64,000 nucleotides of DNA, from the NCBI RefSeq assembly GCF_003403035.1, contig NZ_QURN01000004.1, positions 186,001 to 250,000 on the forward strand, read 5' to 3'. Every line of letters starts with the position of its first letter. Position 1 is the first letter of the stretch. Positions 8,635-17,719 of the stretch are shown here, one piece after another. The translations under genes were made by a program, and so were the position numbers. A model generated the notes under the pieces. It ran no database searches, was not told where the DNA came from, and was given only the letters and a program-made list of their open reading frames with translations. Origin of the DNA: Mesorhizobium denitrificans (GTDB taxonomy: Bacteria > Pseudomonadota > Alphaproteobacteria > Rhizobiales > Rhizobiaceae).

Positions 8635-9276
8635 TCAAATAAAGCGCCAGACAGTCGTCTTCTTTACGTCCGCGTCTTCGAGTGCGCGCGTTACGGGCAC
8701 CTCGTAGGTGGCAAGCATTTCAAGGCGATCTTTCGGCAAATAGGAGCGACCGGGATCACCCACATAGATCTGCGTACCGCGACGGGCCAAAGCCGCAAAC
8801 CAATCGATGAGGCGGTCAGCGAACGGCTTTTCGTAGAATACGTCTCCTGCGAGCGCAACATCCCAATCGCCGTCATTTCCGACCAGATCGTCACCGATGA
8901 AGGAAATATCGACGGCATTTGCGTTGGCGTTAAGGGCGACAGCCGTTTCGCAGAAGGGGTCAATGTCAGCGGCCAATACAGAAGCCGCGCTGGAATTGCG
9001 GGCCGCGATGGCTACCAGCCCGGAGCCGGTGGCGAAATCCAGCACGCGCTTGCCGGCAACGAGATGCGGATTGTCGAGAATATGCCGCGCCAGCCCTTGT
9101 CCGCCCGCCCAGGCAAATGCCCAGAAGGGTGGCGGCAGGCCGATGGCGGCAAGCTCTTCCTCGGTCTTCTGCCAAAGCGCATGTGCTTCGTCCGCCAGAT
9201 GCAGCCGAATCTCCGGCACATGCGGCGGCGACATCAATACCGTGTTTTCGAGGATGAACTCACGTGAGGTGCGCAT
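8635..9276 (-). CDS. class I SAM methyltransferase, ETF-beta lysine methyltransferase-like
   Basis: 213 residues from ATG 9276; the frame stays open further upstream but that part overlaps the EVE gene and looks non-coding. SAM-binding motif I is VLDFATGSGLVAIAA and the acidic motif is AADIDP. GDVFYEKPFAD, YVGDPGRSY and the TTVWRF end match the METTL20/ETF-beta lysine methyltransferase group, of which an Agrobacterium member has been characterised. The predicted role is methylation of lysines on electron-transfer flavoprotein beta. A PrmA-like ribosomal L11 methyltransferase is the alternative, but the post-motif sequence favours ETF-beta. Confidence 0.72.
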   Translation of the reverse strand: MRTSREFILENTVLMSPPHVPEIRLHLADEAHALWQKTEEELAAIGLPPPFWAFAWAGGQGLARHILDNPHLVAGKRVLDFATGSGLVAIAARNSSAASVLAADIDPFCETAVALNANANAVDISFIGDDLVGNDGDWDVALAGDVFYEKPFADRLIDWFAALARRGTQIYVGDPGRSYLPKDRLEMLATYEVPVTRALEDADVKKTTVWRFI

Positions 9277-9292
9277 GGGTGTGAGCCAACGC

Positions 9293-9718
9293 TCAAGGCG
9301 CGGGATCGACCCCACCCATGCGGCAGACTTCCTTCCACTCGTCCGGCGTGACCGGTTGCACCGAAAGCCGCGAATTGTTGACGAGAACCATCTTCGAAAG
9401 CTTCGGATTGGCTTTGATCTGTTCCAGCGTCGGTGGGTTGGGAACGTCCCGCACGGCGCGGACATCGACACACTCCCATGTGGGATTATCGGCGGTGGAA
9501 TCGGGGTGGGCGAGCGCGCAAACCTCAACAATGCCAGCCGCACAAAGCCCGATATTGGAATGATAGAAAAAGCCGAGGTCGCCGATTTGCATGGCGCGCA
9601 TGTTGTTGCGCGCCTGATAATTGCGCACGCCATCCCATTCCTGGCCTTTCTGGCCTTTGGCCTTCAAATCATCGAAGGAAAAGACGTCGGGTTCGGACTT
9701 GAAAAGCCAGTAGTTCAT
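9293..9718 (-). CDS. EVE domain protein
   Basis: 141 residues starting MNYWLFKSEPDVFSFDDL at ATG 9718; four extra residues are possible from an upstream start at 9730. The whole protein is an EVE domain (PUA-like fold; WDGVRNYQARNNMRAM, GFFYHSN, WKEVCRMGG). EVE domains bind modified bases in DNA or RNA, but the role of this stand-alone form is not established. It sits 8 bases after the YciI gene and 16 bases before the methyltransferase gene in a minus-strand operon. Confidence 0.85.
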   Translation of the reverse strand: MNYWLFKSEPDVFSFDDLKAKGQKGQEWDGVRNYQARNNMRAMQIGDLGFFYHSNIGLCAAGIVEVCALAHPDSTADNPTWECVDVRAVRDVPNPPTLEQIKANPKLSKMVLVNNSRLSVQPVTPDEWKEVCRMGGVDPAP

Positions 9719-9726
9719 GGCTGCCC

Positions 9727-10023
9727 TCACGCGTTTGCGGGATTGTTAAATACCCAGTTCCACGCCTTGACCTGAACGCTCTCGAACAAGCCAGCCTTTG
9801 CATAAGGATCATCAGCGGCGATCTTTTCAGCAGCGGCAAGGTCTGCGGCTTCAACTACCACGAGGCTACCAGTGGGCTTGCCGTCTTCGCCGAGGAAAGG
9901 ACCGGCGAACTTGAGCGTTCCAGCAGCATTGAGCGCGGTAAGATGTTCGACATGGGCCGGTCTGGTATCCAGGCGCACCTGAAGGTGACCGGGTTTATCC
10001 TTGCAGAGAAATGCAAACAGCAT
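9727..10023 (-). CDS. YciI-like protein
   Basis: 98 residues, a single YciI-like ferredoxin-fold domain: LFAFLCKDKPGHLQVRLDTR at the start, then GPFLGEDGKPTGSLVV and DDPYAKAGLFESVQVKAW. The His and Asp positions characteristic of the family (HVEHL, ADDPYAKAGL) are present. Its biochemical function is unclear. It starts 8 bases after gpsA in the tsaD-gpsA operon, a common alphaproteobacterial arrangement with the EVE gene. Confidence 0.85.
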   Translation of the reverse strand: MLFAFLCKDKPGHLQVRLDTRPAHVEHLTALNAAGTLKFAGPFLGEDGKPTGSLVVVEAADLAAAEKIAADDPYAKAGLFESVQVKAWNWVFNNPANA

Positions 10024-10031
10024 GATGGCTC

Positions 10032-11015
10032 CTATTCGCTTTCGGTCTTGAGAGGGCGGTTCATCAATTGCTGAACCGCTTCTTGAATTGTGACGGTTCG
10101 CTTCAGAATCTGGGCGACAGCGCTGATGATGGGCGCTTCGACACCGTGATCGGCGGCAACCTTGGCAGCAATGCCCGCCGTCGCAACACCTTCGGCCAGG
10201 GGCAAATTGTCAAGCGATTCGCCGCGCCCAAGCGCAAGGCCATAAGCGAAGTTGCGCGACTGCACGGTTGAGCAGGTGAGCATCAGATCGCCGAGACCGG
10301 AAAGCCCCATGAGCGTTTCGGGCCGTGCGCCAAAGGCGGCGGCGATGCGGCGCAGCTCCACAAAGCCGCGCGTGACCATGGCGGCCTGCGCGCTGGCGCC
10401 GAGATTTGCGCCGGTGACAGCGCCAGCGGCGATGGCAAAGACGTTTTTCAGCGCTCCGCCGATTTCAACGCCGGTCAGGTCATCGCTCGAATAGCAGCGG
10501 AATGTTTCAGAGGAAAAGCGCAGCGCCATGAGCGCCGCCAGCGATTCATCTTCGCCTGCCACAACGACTGCGGTGGGAAGCCCGCGCGCAACATCGGTTG
10601 CGAAGCTGGGGCCGGACAGCGCGGCCAGCGGATTGCCTTGCAGATGTTCGCGCGCAACGTCGGAGAGCAGCAGTCCGGTGCTGCGCTCGATGCCCTTGGC
10701 ACAAAGCACGACTGGAACATGCGGCGGAATGCGAAAAGCGAGCCCATCCAGTGTATCGCGCAGAGATTGGGCTGGCACGACAATCAGCACGCAATCGGTG
10801 CCGTCGAGCGCGTGCGCGGAATCGGTGGTTCCAACAATGTCGCCGGGCAAGCGGATGCCGGGCAGGTAGCGCGGGTTTTCACCGATCGAAATGGCTTTGG
10901 CCGTTTCCGTGTCGCGCGCCCAAAGCGTGACCTGCTGGCTTGCGCGGCGCAGCGCTGCGGCAAGGGCCGTGCCCCACGCGCCGCCACCAAGCACGGTTAT
11001 GCGCCACGGATTCAT
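10032..11015 (-). CDS. gpsA: NAD(P)-dependent glycerol-3-phosphate dehydrogenase
   Basis: 327 residues. It reduces dihydroxyacetone phosphate to sn-glycerol 3-phosphate for phospholipid synthesis. The N-terminal dinucleotide fold is [15 protein letters not shown] (8-22). The catalytic-lysine region is [17 protein letters not shown], followed by [17 protein letters not shown] 11015 overlaps the tsaD stop (ATGA), fixing the start and implying translational coupling. Confidence 0.94.
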   Translation of the reverse strand: MNPWRITVLGGGAWGTALAAALRRASQQVTLWARDTETAKAISIGENPRYLPGIRLPGDIVGTTDSAHALDGTDCVLIVVPAQSLRDTLDGLAFRIPPHVPVVLCAKGIERSTGLLLSDVAREHLQGNPLAALSGPSFATDVARGLPTAVVVAGEDESLAALMALRFSSETFRCYSSDDLTGVEIGGALKNVFAIAAGAVTGANLGASAQAAMVTRGFVELRRIAAAFGARPETLMGLSGLGDLMLTCSTVQSRNFAYGLALGRGESLDNLPLAEGVATAGIAAKVAADHGVEAPIISAVAQILKRTVTIQEAVQQLMNRPLKTESE

Positions 11016-12100
11016 GCCTTGGCTCCCCTGCGGCCCGACCCGACAACGGGAGCCGATATTGTATCCAGTGGCCAGCGCGAGCGCGGCGCAAATGCCATCG
11101 GGTTTTCCGATTCCAGTCCGGCTTGCAGGCGTTCGATTCCAGCCCACGCAATCATTGCGGCATTGTCTGTGCAGAGCACGCCGGGCGGAGCGATGAACTG
11201 GAAGCCGTATTCGGCACAGAGCGCATCAAGCGTTGTGCGCACGCGCTTGTTGGCGGCGACACCTCCAGCCACGATGAGCGCGGGAGTTGGGCAATCGGGA
11301 AACTCCTGCCGAAAGCGCGCGAGCGTGCGGCCTACGCGCTCATGCAGCGTGTCAGCAATGGCTTGCTGAAACGAGGCACAGATATCGGCGACGTCCTGAT
11401 CCGTGAGCGGCGCGATTGCAGTTGCGGCTTGACGGACCGCGGTCTTGAGGCCGGAGAAGGAAAAGTCTGGCTGATGCGATCCCTTCATAGGGCGCGGAAA
11501 TGCGAAGCGGGTAGGATTACCGCTGGCAGCGGCGCGCTCGACGCTTGGACCGCCGGGATGCGGCAGGCCGAGAATCTTGGCGGTCTTGTCGAAGGCTTCG
11601 CCAAGCGCATCGTCGATTGTAGTGGCCCAGCGTTGGTACTCGCCAACGCCCCGCACCAGAACAATCTGCGTGTGGCCACCCGAAACGAGCAGCAGCAAAT
11701 AAGGAAAGGCAGCGCCATCTGTGAGGCGCGCGGTGAGCGCATGACCTTCGAGATGGTTCACGGCGAGCAATGGCTTGCCCGATGCGGCGGCGATTGCCTT
11801 GGCAGTCATCAGTCCGACGATCAGGCCGCCGACCAGCCCCGGCCCGGCCGTAGCTGCGACGGCGTCAATGTCGGCAAGGGTAACGCCAGCTTCATCCAGC
11901 GCGGCCTGCACGATGCCATCCAACGCCTCGACATGGGCGCGCGCAGCAATCTCCGGCACGACGCCACCGAAAGCGGCATGTTCCTCGATCTGGCTGAACA
12001 CGATATTCGACAGAATAAGGCCATGCGCAGGCGAATCCGACGCCACGACGCTGGCCGCCGTTTCATCGCAACTCGTTTCTATGCCAAGCACGCGGAGCAA
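11012..12100 (-). CDS. tsaD: tRNA N6-threonylcarbamoyladenosine transferase TsaD
   Basis: 362 residues. It transfers the threonylcarbamoyl group to A37 of ANN-decoding tRNAs, together with TsaB and TsaE. The start reads [15 protein letters not shown], the metal-binding site is [12 protein letters not shown], and the nucleotide site includes [13 protein letters not shown]. The start appears to be TTG at 12100; a GTG nine bases inside is an alternative. The TsaE partner domain is encoded at 56992. It leads a minus-strand operon and is divergent from hemC, the usual alphaproteobacterial arrangement. Confidence 0.93.
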   Translation of the reverse strand: MLRVLGIETSCDETAASVVASDSPAHGLILSNIVFSQIEEHAAFGGVVPEIAARAHVEALDGIVQAALDEAGVTLADIDAVAATAGPGLVGGLIVGLMTAKAIAAASGKPLLAVNHLEGHALTARLTDGAAFPYLLLLVSGGHTQIVLVRGVGEYQRWATTIDDALGEAFDKTAKILGLPHPGGPSVERAAASGNPTRFAFPRPMKGSHQPDFSFSGLKTAVRQAATAIAPLTDQDVADICASFQQAIADTLHERVGRTLARFRQEFPDCPTPALIVAGGVAANKRVRTTLDALCAEYGFQFIAPPGVLCTDNAAMIAWAGIERLQAGLESENPMAFAPRSRWPLDTISAPVVGSGRRGAKA

Positions 12101-12190
12101 TTGGTGACTGCCTGCCTCATTGCGGGGTTTGGATTAAAGCTCTAAATCCGCTGCGGGTTATCACGGACCATAAGGCCGAAACAACAGACA

Positions 12191-13120
12191 ATGGATACCA
12201 GACTTCTCAGGATAGGTACGCGGGGCAGTCCGCTGGCACTGGCGCAGGCGAGCGAAACGCGCGCGCGGCTGATGGTGGCGCATGACTTGCCAGAGGAGGC
12301 TTTTGCCATCGAGGTAATTTCCACGAGCGGCGACCGCATTCAGGACCGTCCGCTTTCCGAGGCAGGCGGCAAGGGGCTGTTCACAAAGGAACTCGAGGAA
12401 GCCCTGCTGGACGGCAGGATCGACATTGCGGTGCATTCTTCAAAGGATATGCCGACGACATTGCCGGATGGGCTGGAGCTTTCGGCCTTTCTGCCGCGCG
12501 AAGATGTGCGGGATGTGTTTGTCGGGCGCGCAGCGAAGCGAATCGCCGATTTGCCACAAGGTGCGACGGTTGGTTCGTCCTCTCTGCGGCGGCAGGCATT
12601 GATTCGGCGAATGCGGCCAGACCTCAACGTCATTACCTTTCGCGGCAATGTGCAGACCCGTTTGCGCAAGCTGGAAGAAGGTGTCGCTGACGGCACCATG
12701 CTGGCGCTGGCAGGGCTGAAACGCCTTGGCATGGATCATGTCGCGACGGAGATTATGCCGGAGGCGCAGTTTCCACCCGCTCCGGGACAGGGTGCGATCT
12801 GCATCGAAAGCCGCGTGGGCGATGAGCGCGCGACCGCGATGGTCGCTGCGATTCACGATCGCGATACGGGTCTGGCGTTGGCGTGTGAGCGGGCATTTCT
12901 GGCCGCGCTGGATGGCTCTTGTCGCACGCCGATTGCTGGACATGCGCGGATTGACGGTGATGCGCTCCGTTTCAGCGGGCTGATCCTGACGCCGGATGGC
13001 AAGCGCAGCCATTCTATCGAGCGGGTTGGGCGCGCGGATGAGGCCGCTACAATCGGTCGCGAGGCCGGAGACGCAATTCGGGCAGAAGCGGGCGATGGCT
13101 TTTTTGAAAGCTGGGTCTGA
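12191..13120 (+). CDS. hemC: hydroxymethylbilane synthase (porphobilinogen deaminase)
   Basis: 309 residues. It polymerises four porphobilinogens to hydroxymethylbilane in haem synthesis. Motifs: [14 protein letters not shown] (7-20), HSSKDMPT (82-89), RRGN-type substrate loop residues around [15 protein letters not shown], and C244 in [11 protein letters not shown], the dipyrromethane cofactor attachment site. It heads a hem cluster divergent from tsaD, and hemD starts 2 bases after its stop codon. Confidence 0.95.
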   Translation: MDTRLLRIGTRGSPLALAQASETRARLMVAHDLPEEAFAIEVISTSGDRIQDRPLSEAGGKGLFTKELEEALLDGRIDIAVHSSKDMPTTLPDGLELSAFLPREDVRDVFVGRAAKRIADLPQGATVGSSSLRRQALIRRMRPDLNVITFRGNVQTRLRKLEEGVADGTMLALAGLKRLGMDHVATEIMPEAQFPPAPGQGAICIESRVGDERATAMVAAIHDRDTGLALACERAFLAALDGSCRTPIAGHARIDGDALRFSGLILTPDGKRSHSIERVGRADEAATIGREAGDAIRAEAGDGFFESWV

Positions 13121-13121
13121 C

Positions 13122-13826
13122 ATGAAGCGGGTTCTGGTCACGCGGCCCGAGCCCGGCGCTTCGGCGACCGCCAGCCGACTTTGCGCGATGGGGTTTGAAG
13201 CCGTGGTGCTGCCCTTGTCGCGAATCGCGACGCTGCCCGCGGCGGATAATGTGCCGGATTGCGAAGCCGTTGCCGTAACGAGCGTCAACGCGCTGCGCCA
13301 TTCGCCGAGAGAATTAATTGAGGCGCTGTCTCAAAAGCCGTGCTTTGCTGTTGGTGAGCGCACTGGCGCCGCCGCACGAGCGGCAGGCTTTGCCGATGTT
13401 GTGCAGGCTGCAGGCGATGCCCAATCGCTTGCAGATGCGATTATCGGCGCGGAGGTGAGCGGCGCGATTGCCTATCTGGCGGGGCGCGTTCGGCAGCCGA
13501 ATTTCGAGGCAAGGCTTGAAATGGCTGGCATGCGGGTCATTCCCATAGAAGTTTATGACACCGAACCGGTGGAACTTTCTGAAGCTGAAATCGAGGCGCT
13601 TCGAACGGGGCGACCGATCGCCGCGGCGCTTGTCTATTCGGCCAAGGCTGCTGAGGCGCTACGAAAACTGGTTGAGCGGCCCGAAATGGCCGAAACTTTT
13701 TCAAAGACTGTGCATTGCTGCCTTTCAGAGCGCATTGCGGCGCGGTTCGAAGGGGTGGAAACAGCAAAGATTCGCATCGCTGACCACCCCGACGAAGACG
13801 CTCTTTTTGCTCTCTTGAATCCTTGA
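13122..13826 (+). CDS. hemD: uroporphyrinogen-III synthase
   Basis: 234 residues. It closes and inverts ring D of hydroxymethylbilane. The start MKRVLVTRPEPGASATASRL is typical, and TSVNALRHS, VGERTGAAARAAGF and LVYSAKAAEALRKL match the two-domain HemD fold, a poorly conserved family recognised mainly by these segments and position. ATG 13122 lies just behind the hemC stop, so the two are almost certainly co-translated. Confidence 0.92.
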   Translation: MKRVLVTRPEPGASATASRLCAMGFEAVVLPLSRIATLPAADNVPDCEAVAVTSVNALRHSPRELIEALSQKPCFAVGERTGAAARAAGFADVVQAAGDAQSLADAIIGAEVSGAIAYLAGRVRQPNFEARLEMAGMRVIPIEVYDTEPVELSEAEIEALRTGRPIAAALVYSAKAAEALRKLVERPEMAETFSKTVHCCLSERIAARFEGVETAKIRIADHPDEDALFALLNP

Positions 13827-13904
13827 GCGGCAGAGCGCGGACTGTTCCTATGACCGACGGGTGTGCTAGGTCTTTGGCACGTCCTTGAATTTCGGAGGCC
13901 GGAC

Positions 13905-15212
13905 ATGGTCAAGACCCCGAGAACGCGCCACAGCAAGACGCAACGCGCGCCCGTAACCATCGAGCTTGGCTCGGATGACGTGAAGCGCGTGGAAGAGCCG
14001 ATTGCGGCAGCGCCAGCGGAACCGGAAACTACGGAATCAATCGAAAGCATCGAAGTGCCCGCCCAGCCGGACGCCGAACTGCTGGAGGTTGAGGGCGAAC
14101 CTGTTGTTGAGGAACGAAAGCCTGAAGCTGCGGAAGAACCTACGCGGAAATCGGATTACTCATTTGGGCGTGCGGACCCTGAGCCACGGCCTGCAAGCAA
14201 CCGTCCGGCTCCGGCAAAGCAGGGCGGTATGTCCAATATTGCAGCAGGAGTGATAGGTGCGGTCCTCGCGCTTGGCGGATTCTACGGGTTACAGGCCGCA
14301 GGCGTGATCGGTTCGCCGGGTAGCACGGCGGTTGTGCCATCGCTGGAGCCGGTTGAATCGCAGATCAGCGCTCTAAAGAGTGAGTTGGATAGCCTCAAGA
14401 CGGCACCATCGGCTGATGCTGGACTCGCTTCTGCGCTCGATCAGCTAAAATCTGACGTAGCAGGGTTGAAGTCGGCCGTTGAATCGGGCGGTGCGGGCGA
14501 TGGTGCTGCGGTCGCTGCGCTTGATGAGCGCATCAAGAAGCTGGAAACGGCTCCTGCCGTTGCGCAGGACGTTGAAAGCAAGATTGCCGAGATGGAAAGC
14601 AAAGTGACCGCGGCAGCGGATTCGCTTGCAAACAGCGACACACGAATCGGCGCAATTGAACAATCGCTCAGCACGCTGACAGGCAAGGTGGAGCAGCAGG
14701 CTTCGCAGCCGAAGGTGGCGCTGGCTATCGCAGCGGCAGCGCTCAAATCGGCTGTGGATCGCGGCGGACCGTTCGCGGCAGAAGCCGAAACCTTCGCGGC
14801 GATTGCGCCCAACGCGCCAGAATTGGCCGCGCTTCGCCAATATGCGGATCAGGGTGTCGCGACGGAGGCCGATCTCGTCGCGTCTTTTCCGCAAGCGGCG
14901 GATGCCATGATTGCGGCGAGCGAGCCGGAAAATCCGAGCGCTGGTATTTGGCAGCGCTTGATGGACAGCGCACGGTCCGTCGTTAAGGTGAGGCCGGTCG
15001 GATCTGTGGAAGGTGATGAACCGGGCGCACGCGTTGCGCGCATGGAAATTGCGCTTAAGGCTGGCGATTTGCAGAAGGCGCTGGCTGAATATGACGGCCT
15101 TCCGGAAGCTGCGAAGCAGGCGGGTGCCCCACTTGCTGACCGCATCAAGGGGCGGATTGAAGTGACCAAGCTGGTTGATCAGCTTGTCGCCAGTGCCATG
15201 AAGTCGGCCTAG
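13905..15212 (+). CDS. alphaproteobacterial mitofilin (Mic60-like) inner-membrane protein
   Basis: 435 residues from ATG 13905, preceded by GGAGG at 13894-13898. Order: a low-complexity acidic/proline-rich cytoplasmic segment (1-109), one membrane helix (about 110-133), a long heptad-rich region (about 150-275) and a C-terminal mitofilin-like domain (VALAIAAAALKSAVDRGGPF onward). This matches COG4223, the bacterial counterpart of mitochondrial Mic60 that shapes inner membranes and contacts the outer membrane. Its place between hemD and hemY is the conserved alphaproteobacterial location. It was long annotated as HemX-like; no haem chemistry is visible in it. Confidence 0.85.
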   Translation: MVKTPRTRHSKTQRAPVTIELGSDDVKRVEEPIAAAPAEPETTESIESIEVPAQPDAELLEVEGEPVVEERKPEAAEEPTRKSDYSFGRADPEPRPASNRPAPAKQGGMSNIAAGVIGAVLALGGFYGLQAAGVIGSPGSTAVVPSLEPVESQISALKSELDSLKTAPSADAGLASALDQLKSDVAGLKSAVESGGAGDGAAVAALDERIKKLETAPAVAQDVESKIAEMESKVTAAADSLANSDTRIGAIEQSLSTLTGKVEQQASQPKVALAIAAAALKSAVDRGGPFAAEAETFAAIAPNAPELAALRQYADQGVATEADLVASFPQAADAMIAASEPENPSAGIWQRLMDSARSVVKVRPVGSVEGDEPGARVARMEIALKAGDLQKALAEYDGLPEAAKQAGAPLADRIKGRIEVTKLVDQLVASAMKSA

Positions 15213-15220
15213 GAGTTCGA

Positions 15221-16846
15221 ATGGTACGCGTTCTTTACTTCCTGATTCTTATTGGTGCCATCGCGTTGGGCTTTGCGTGGTTGGCCGACCGCCCCGGCGA
15301 CATGGTCGTTACCTTTGATGGATACCAATATCAGGTGTCTCTCATGGTCGCTGCCGTGGCGGTCGTCGGACTGGTCGCGGCGATCATGCTTTCATGGTGG
15401 GTCGTTAAGGCGCTCTGGAATAGCCCCTATACGATTACTCGCTATTTCCGTGTGCGCAGGCGGGACCGGGGCTATCAGGCGCTATCGACCGGCATGATAG
15501 CAGCGGGCGCGGGCGACGCGGCGCTGGCGCGGCAGAAGAACAAGGAAGCGGCAAAGCTTATCCGTTCAGATCAGGAACCGCTAATTCAGTTGCTTGAGGC
15601 GCAAACGCTGATGCTCGAAGGCAACCACGAAGCCGCGCGCGACAAGTTTGAGCAGATGATCGACGATCCCGAAACGCGCTTGCTGGGATTGCGCGGGCTT
15701 TATCTTGAGGCGGCTCGACAGGGAAATCGGGAAGCTGCCCGTCACTATGCATCAAGGGCAGCCCATGTAGCGCCGCAACTTGGATGGGCCGCTGAATCGA
15801 GTATCGAGGAAAAGGCCGAAGAAGGCGATTGGGACGGTGCGCTGAAACTTCTGGAAGCCCAGAAGGCGGTGCAAAAGACCGACCGCGAAGGGTTCAATCG
15901 CCGCCGCGCCGTGTTGCTGACGGCCAAGGCCATATCGACGTTCGACACGGATCAAGTGGGTGCGCGCGCGGCAGCGCTGGAAGCGAACAGGCTTGTGCCG
16001 GACTTCGTACCAGCCGCGCTCATCGCTGCGCGCTGTCTGTTCCGTACGGATGAAGTTCGCAAAGGATCGAAGTTGTTGGAGGCGGCTTGGCGCAAGCATC
16101 CGCATCCTGAAATTGCCGAGCTTTATGTTCATGCACGGCATGGCGATGCAGCTTTGGATCGATTGGCGCGTGCGCAACGGCTGCAATCTCTGCACAGCAA
16201 CCATCCCGAAAGCGCGCTGACGGTGGCGCGCGCCGCCCTTGCCGTGCAGGAATTCGGTTTGGCGCGCGAGGAGGCGCAGGCGTCTATTCGCATGGACCCG
16301 CGCGAGAGCGCCTATCTGCTGCTCGCGGACATTGAAGAGGCCGCCGGTGGCGATTCGGGCCGCGTTCGGGAATTCCTGGCGCGTGCCGTGCGGGCCCCGC
16401 GTGATCCTGCGTGGGTCGCGGACGGTGTGATTTCGGAACATTGGGCACCTCAATCGCCGGTTACGGGCAAGATCGATGCGTTTCAATGGCGCGTGCCGGT
16501 CGAGCGCGTGGGTATTGCAATCGAGCCAGAGGAGCGCTTGGCACCGGTTATGATCGAGGCCGAACCGCAGCCAATCGAGGAAGCCGAAATTGTCGAAGCT
16601 GAGCCTGTGGCAACGGACGTCGAGCTTGTAGAACCCGATGAGGCAGATGCGGTTGTGGAATCGGCGGAACCGGCTAAGGCGGACCCAACCGAGGAAGCAA
16701 AGCCGCTAAGTGCGGACAATGACCAAAAGCCCGCCCACGATTCCGTGCAGGAAGAAAAGGTTGATGAGCCTGTTCGGCGTTTGCCGGACGATCCCGGCGT
16801 GCCGCCGGAAGAACGAAAAGCCGGTAGTCGTTTTCGGCTGTTCTGA
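15221..16846 (+). CDS. hemY: HemY-like inner-membrane TPR protein
   Basis: 541 residues. Two N-terminal membrane helices (about 2-20 and 38-60) form the HemY_N domain, ending in TRYFRVRRRDRGYQALSTGM. TPR-like repeats follow up to about residue 400. The last 120 residues are acidic low-complexity sequence rich in EAEP and DEA repeats. It starts 8 bases after the mitofilin gene. The name is historical: this family is not protoporphyrinogen oxidase, and its exact role near haem synthesis and the envelope is unclear. Confidence 0.87.
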   Translation: MVRVLYFLILIGAIALGFAWLADRPGDMVVTFDGYQYQVSLMVAAVAVVGLVAAIMLSWWVVKALWNSPYTITRYFRVRRRDRGYQALSTGMIAAGAGDAALARQKNKEAAKLIRSDQEPLIQLLEAQTLMLEGNHEAARDKFEQMIDDPETRLLGLRGLYLEAARQGNREAARHYASRAAHVAPQLGWAAESSIEEKAEEGDWDGALKLLEAQKAVQKTDREGFNRRRAVLLTAKAISTFDTDQVGARAAALEANRLVPDFVPAALIAARCLFRTDEVRKGSKLLEAAWRKHPHPEIAELYVHARHGDAALDRLARAQRLQSLHSNHPESALTVARAALAVQEFGLAREEAQASIRMDPRESAYLLLADIEEAAGGDSGRVREFLARAVRAPRDPAWVADGVISEHWAPQSPVTGKIDAFQWRVPVERVGIAIEPEERLAPVMIEAEPQPIEEAEIVEAEPVATDVELVEPDEADAVVESAEPAKADPTEEAKPLSADNDQKPAHDSVQEEKVDEPVRRLPDDPGVPPEERKAGSRFRLF

Positions 16847-16876
16847 TCCCCTGCGAAGCAGTTTGCGCTCAACCGT

Positions 16877-16944
16877 CACCCTCGGGCTTGTCCCGAGGGT
16901 CTACGGCCCGGACAGCAGATGCTCGGGATAAGCCCGGAAGGGTG
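16877..16944. repeat. imperfect palindromic intergenic element
   Basis: The left arm CACCCTCGGGCTTGTCCCGAG (16877-16897, given here in parts: CACCCTCGGG, CTTGT, CCCGAG) is matched in inverse orientation by 16922-16944 (CTCGGGATAAGCCCGG then AAGGGTG), with few mismatches. Inside the left arm ACCCTCGGG/CCCGAGGGT is itself a perfect 9-bp stem with a 5-base loop (16878-16900). It resembles the small dispersed palindromes found between genes in rhizobia. It lies between the convergent hemY and aldolase genes and could also act as a bidirectional terminator. Confidence 0.65.
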
Positions 16945-16984
16945 GTTGGTCGACAAGGTTGGGCGACCGGCGGCGGCGCTCCCG

Positions 16985-17638
16985 TTAGCCGATTTTCTGG
17001 CCGGTCTTTTCCCAATCAGCAAGGAACTGCTTGAGGCCGTTGTCGGTAAGCGGATGCTTGACCAGTGCCTTGAGCACGGCAGGCGGCGCGGTGACGACGT
17101 CTGAGCCGATCAATGCCGCTTGCTTGATGTGGTTCACGGTGCGGGCGGAGGCCGCGAGAATTTCGGTCGGGTAATCATAATTGTCATAGATCTGGCGAAT
17201 CTCGGCGATGAGATCCATGCCGTCGATGGCGATGTCGTCCAGCCGGCCGATGAACGGCGAAATGAAGCTCGCGCCAGCCTTTGCAGCCAGAAGGGCCTGA
17301 TTGGCCGAGAAGCAGAGCGTGACATTGACGAGGCGGCCCTGCTTGCGAATGGCGCGGCAAGCTTTCAAGCCATCGAGCGTCAGAGGCACCTTGATGCACA
17401 CATTGTCGGCGATCTTGGCCAGAGTTTCGGCTTCACGCATCATGCCATCATAGTCGGTCGCCACGACTTCGGCAGAGACCGGGCCTTCAACCATATCGCA
17501 AATCTGCTTGGTGACTTCAGCAATAGAGCCGCCTGACTTCAGGATGAGCGACGGATTTGTGGTCACACCGTCTACGAGCCCTAAATCGTTCAGCTCCTTG
17601 ATTTCCTTTACATCGGCCGTGTCCACGAAGAACTTCAT
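16985..17638 (-). CDS. transaldolase-like fructose-6-phosphate aldolase
   Basis: 217 residues, the short transaldolase (subfamily 3B)/FSA length. Residues 1-10 ([10 protein letters not shown]), [12 protein letters not shown], the Schiff-base lysine in NVCIKVPLT, and [14 protein letters not shown] are diagnostic. It either interconverts pentose-phosphate sugars or cleaves fructose 6-phosphate; the two activities cannot be separated with certainty by eye. It is divergent from priA across 81 bases. Confidence 0.88.
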   Translation of the reverse strand: MKFFVDTADVKEIKELNDLGLVDGVTTNPSLILKSGGSIAEVTKQICDMVEGPVSAEVVATDYDGMMREAETLAKIADNVCIKVPLTLDGLKACRAIRKQGRLVNVTLCFSANQALLAAKAGASFISPFIGRLDDIAIDGMDLIAEIRQIYDNYDYPTEILAASARTVNHIKQAALIGSDVVTAPPAVLKALVKHPLTDNGLKQFLADWEKTGQKIG

Positions 17639-17719
17639 GTGTATCTCCTGTCGCTTGAAGGCGTTGTGCCCGTCTTCCTGACTTTGCTCTAGACCAAGTT
17701 CGGGGCAAGGTCACGCGCC

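Noticed and set aside
9277-9633. N-terminal extension of the ETF-beta methyltransferase frame to 9633
   Set aside because: It would overlap most of the EVE gene in another frame and shows no conserved sequence; ATG 9276 fits the family start.
10940-12145. Open frame of about 400 codons on the plus strand opposite tsaD
   Set aside because: Fully antisense to the well-conserved tsaD and gpsA starts; the translation is Arg/Ala-rich with no domain. A shadow of GC-rich codon use.
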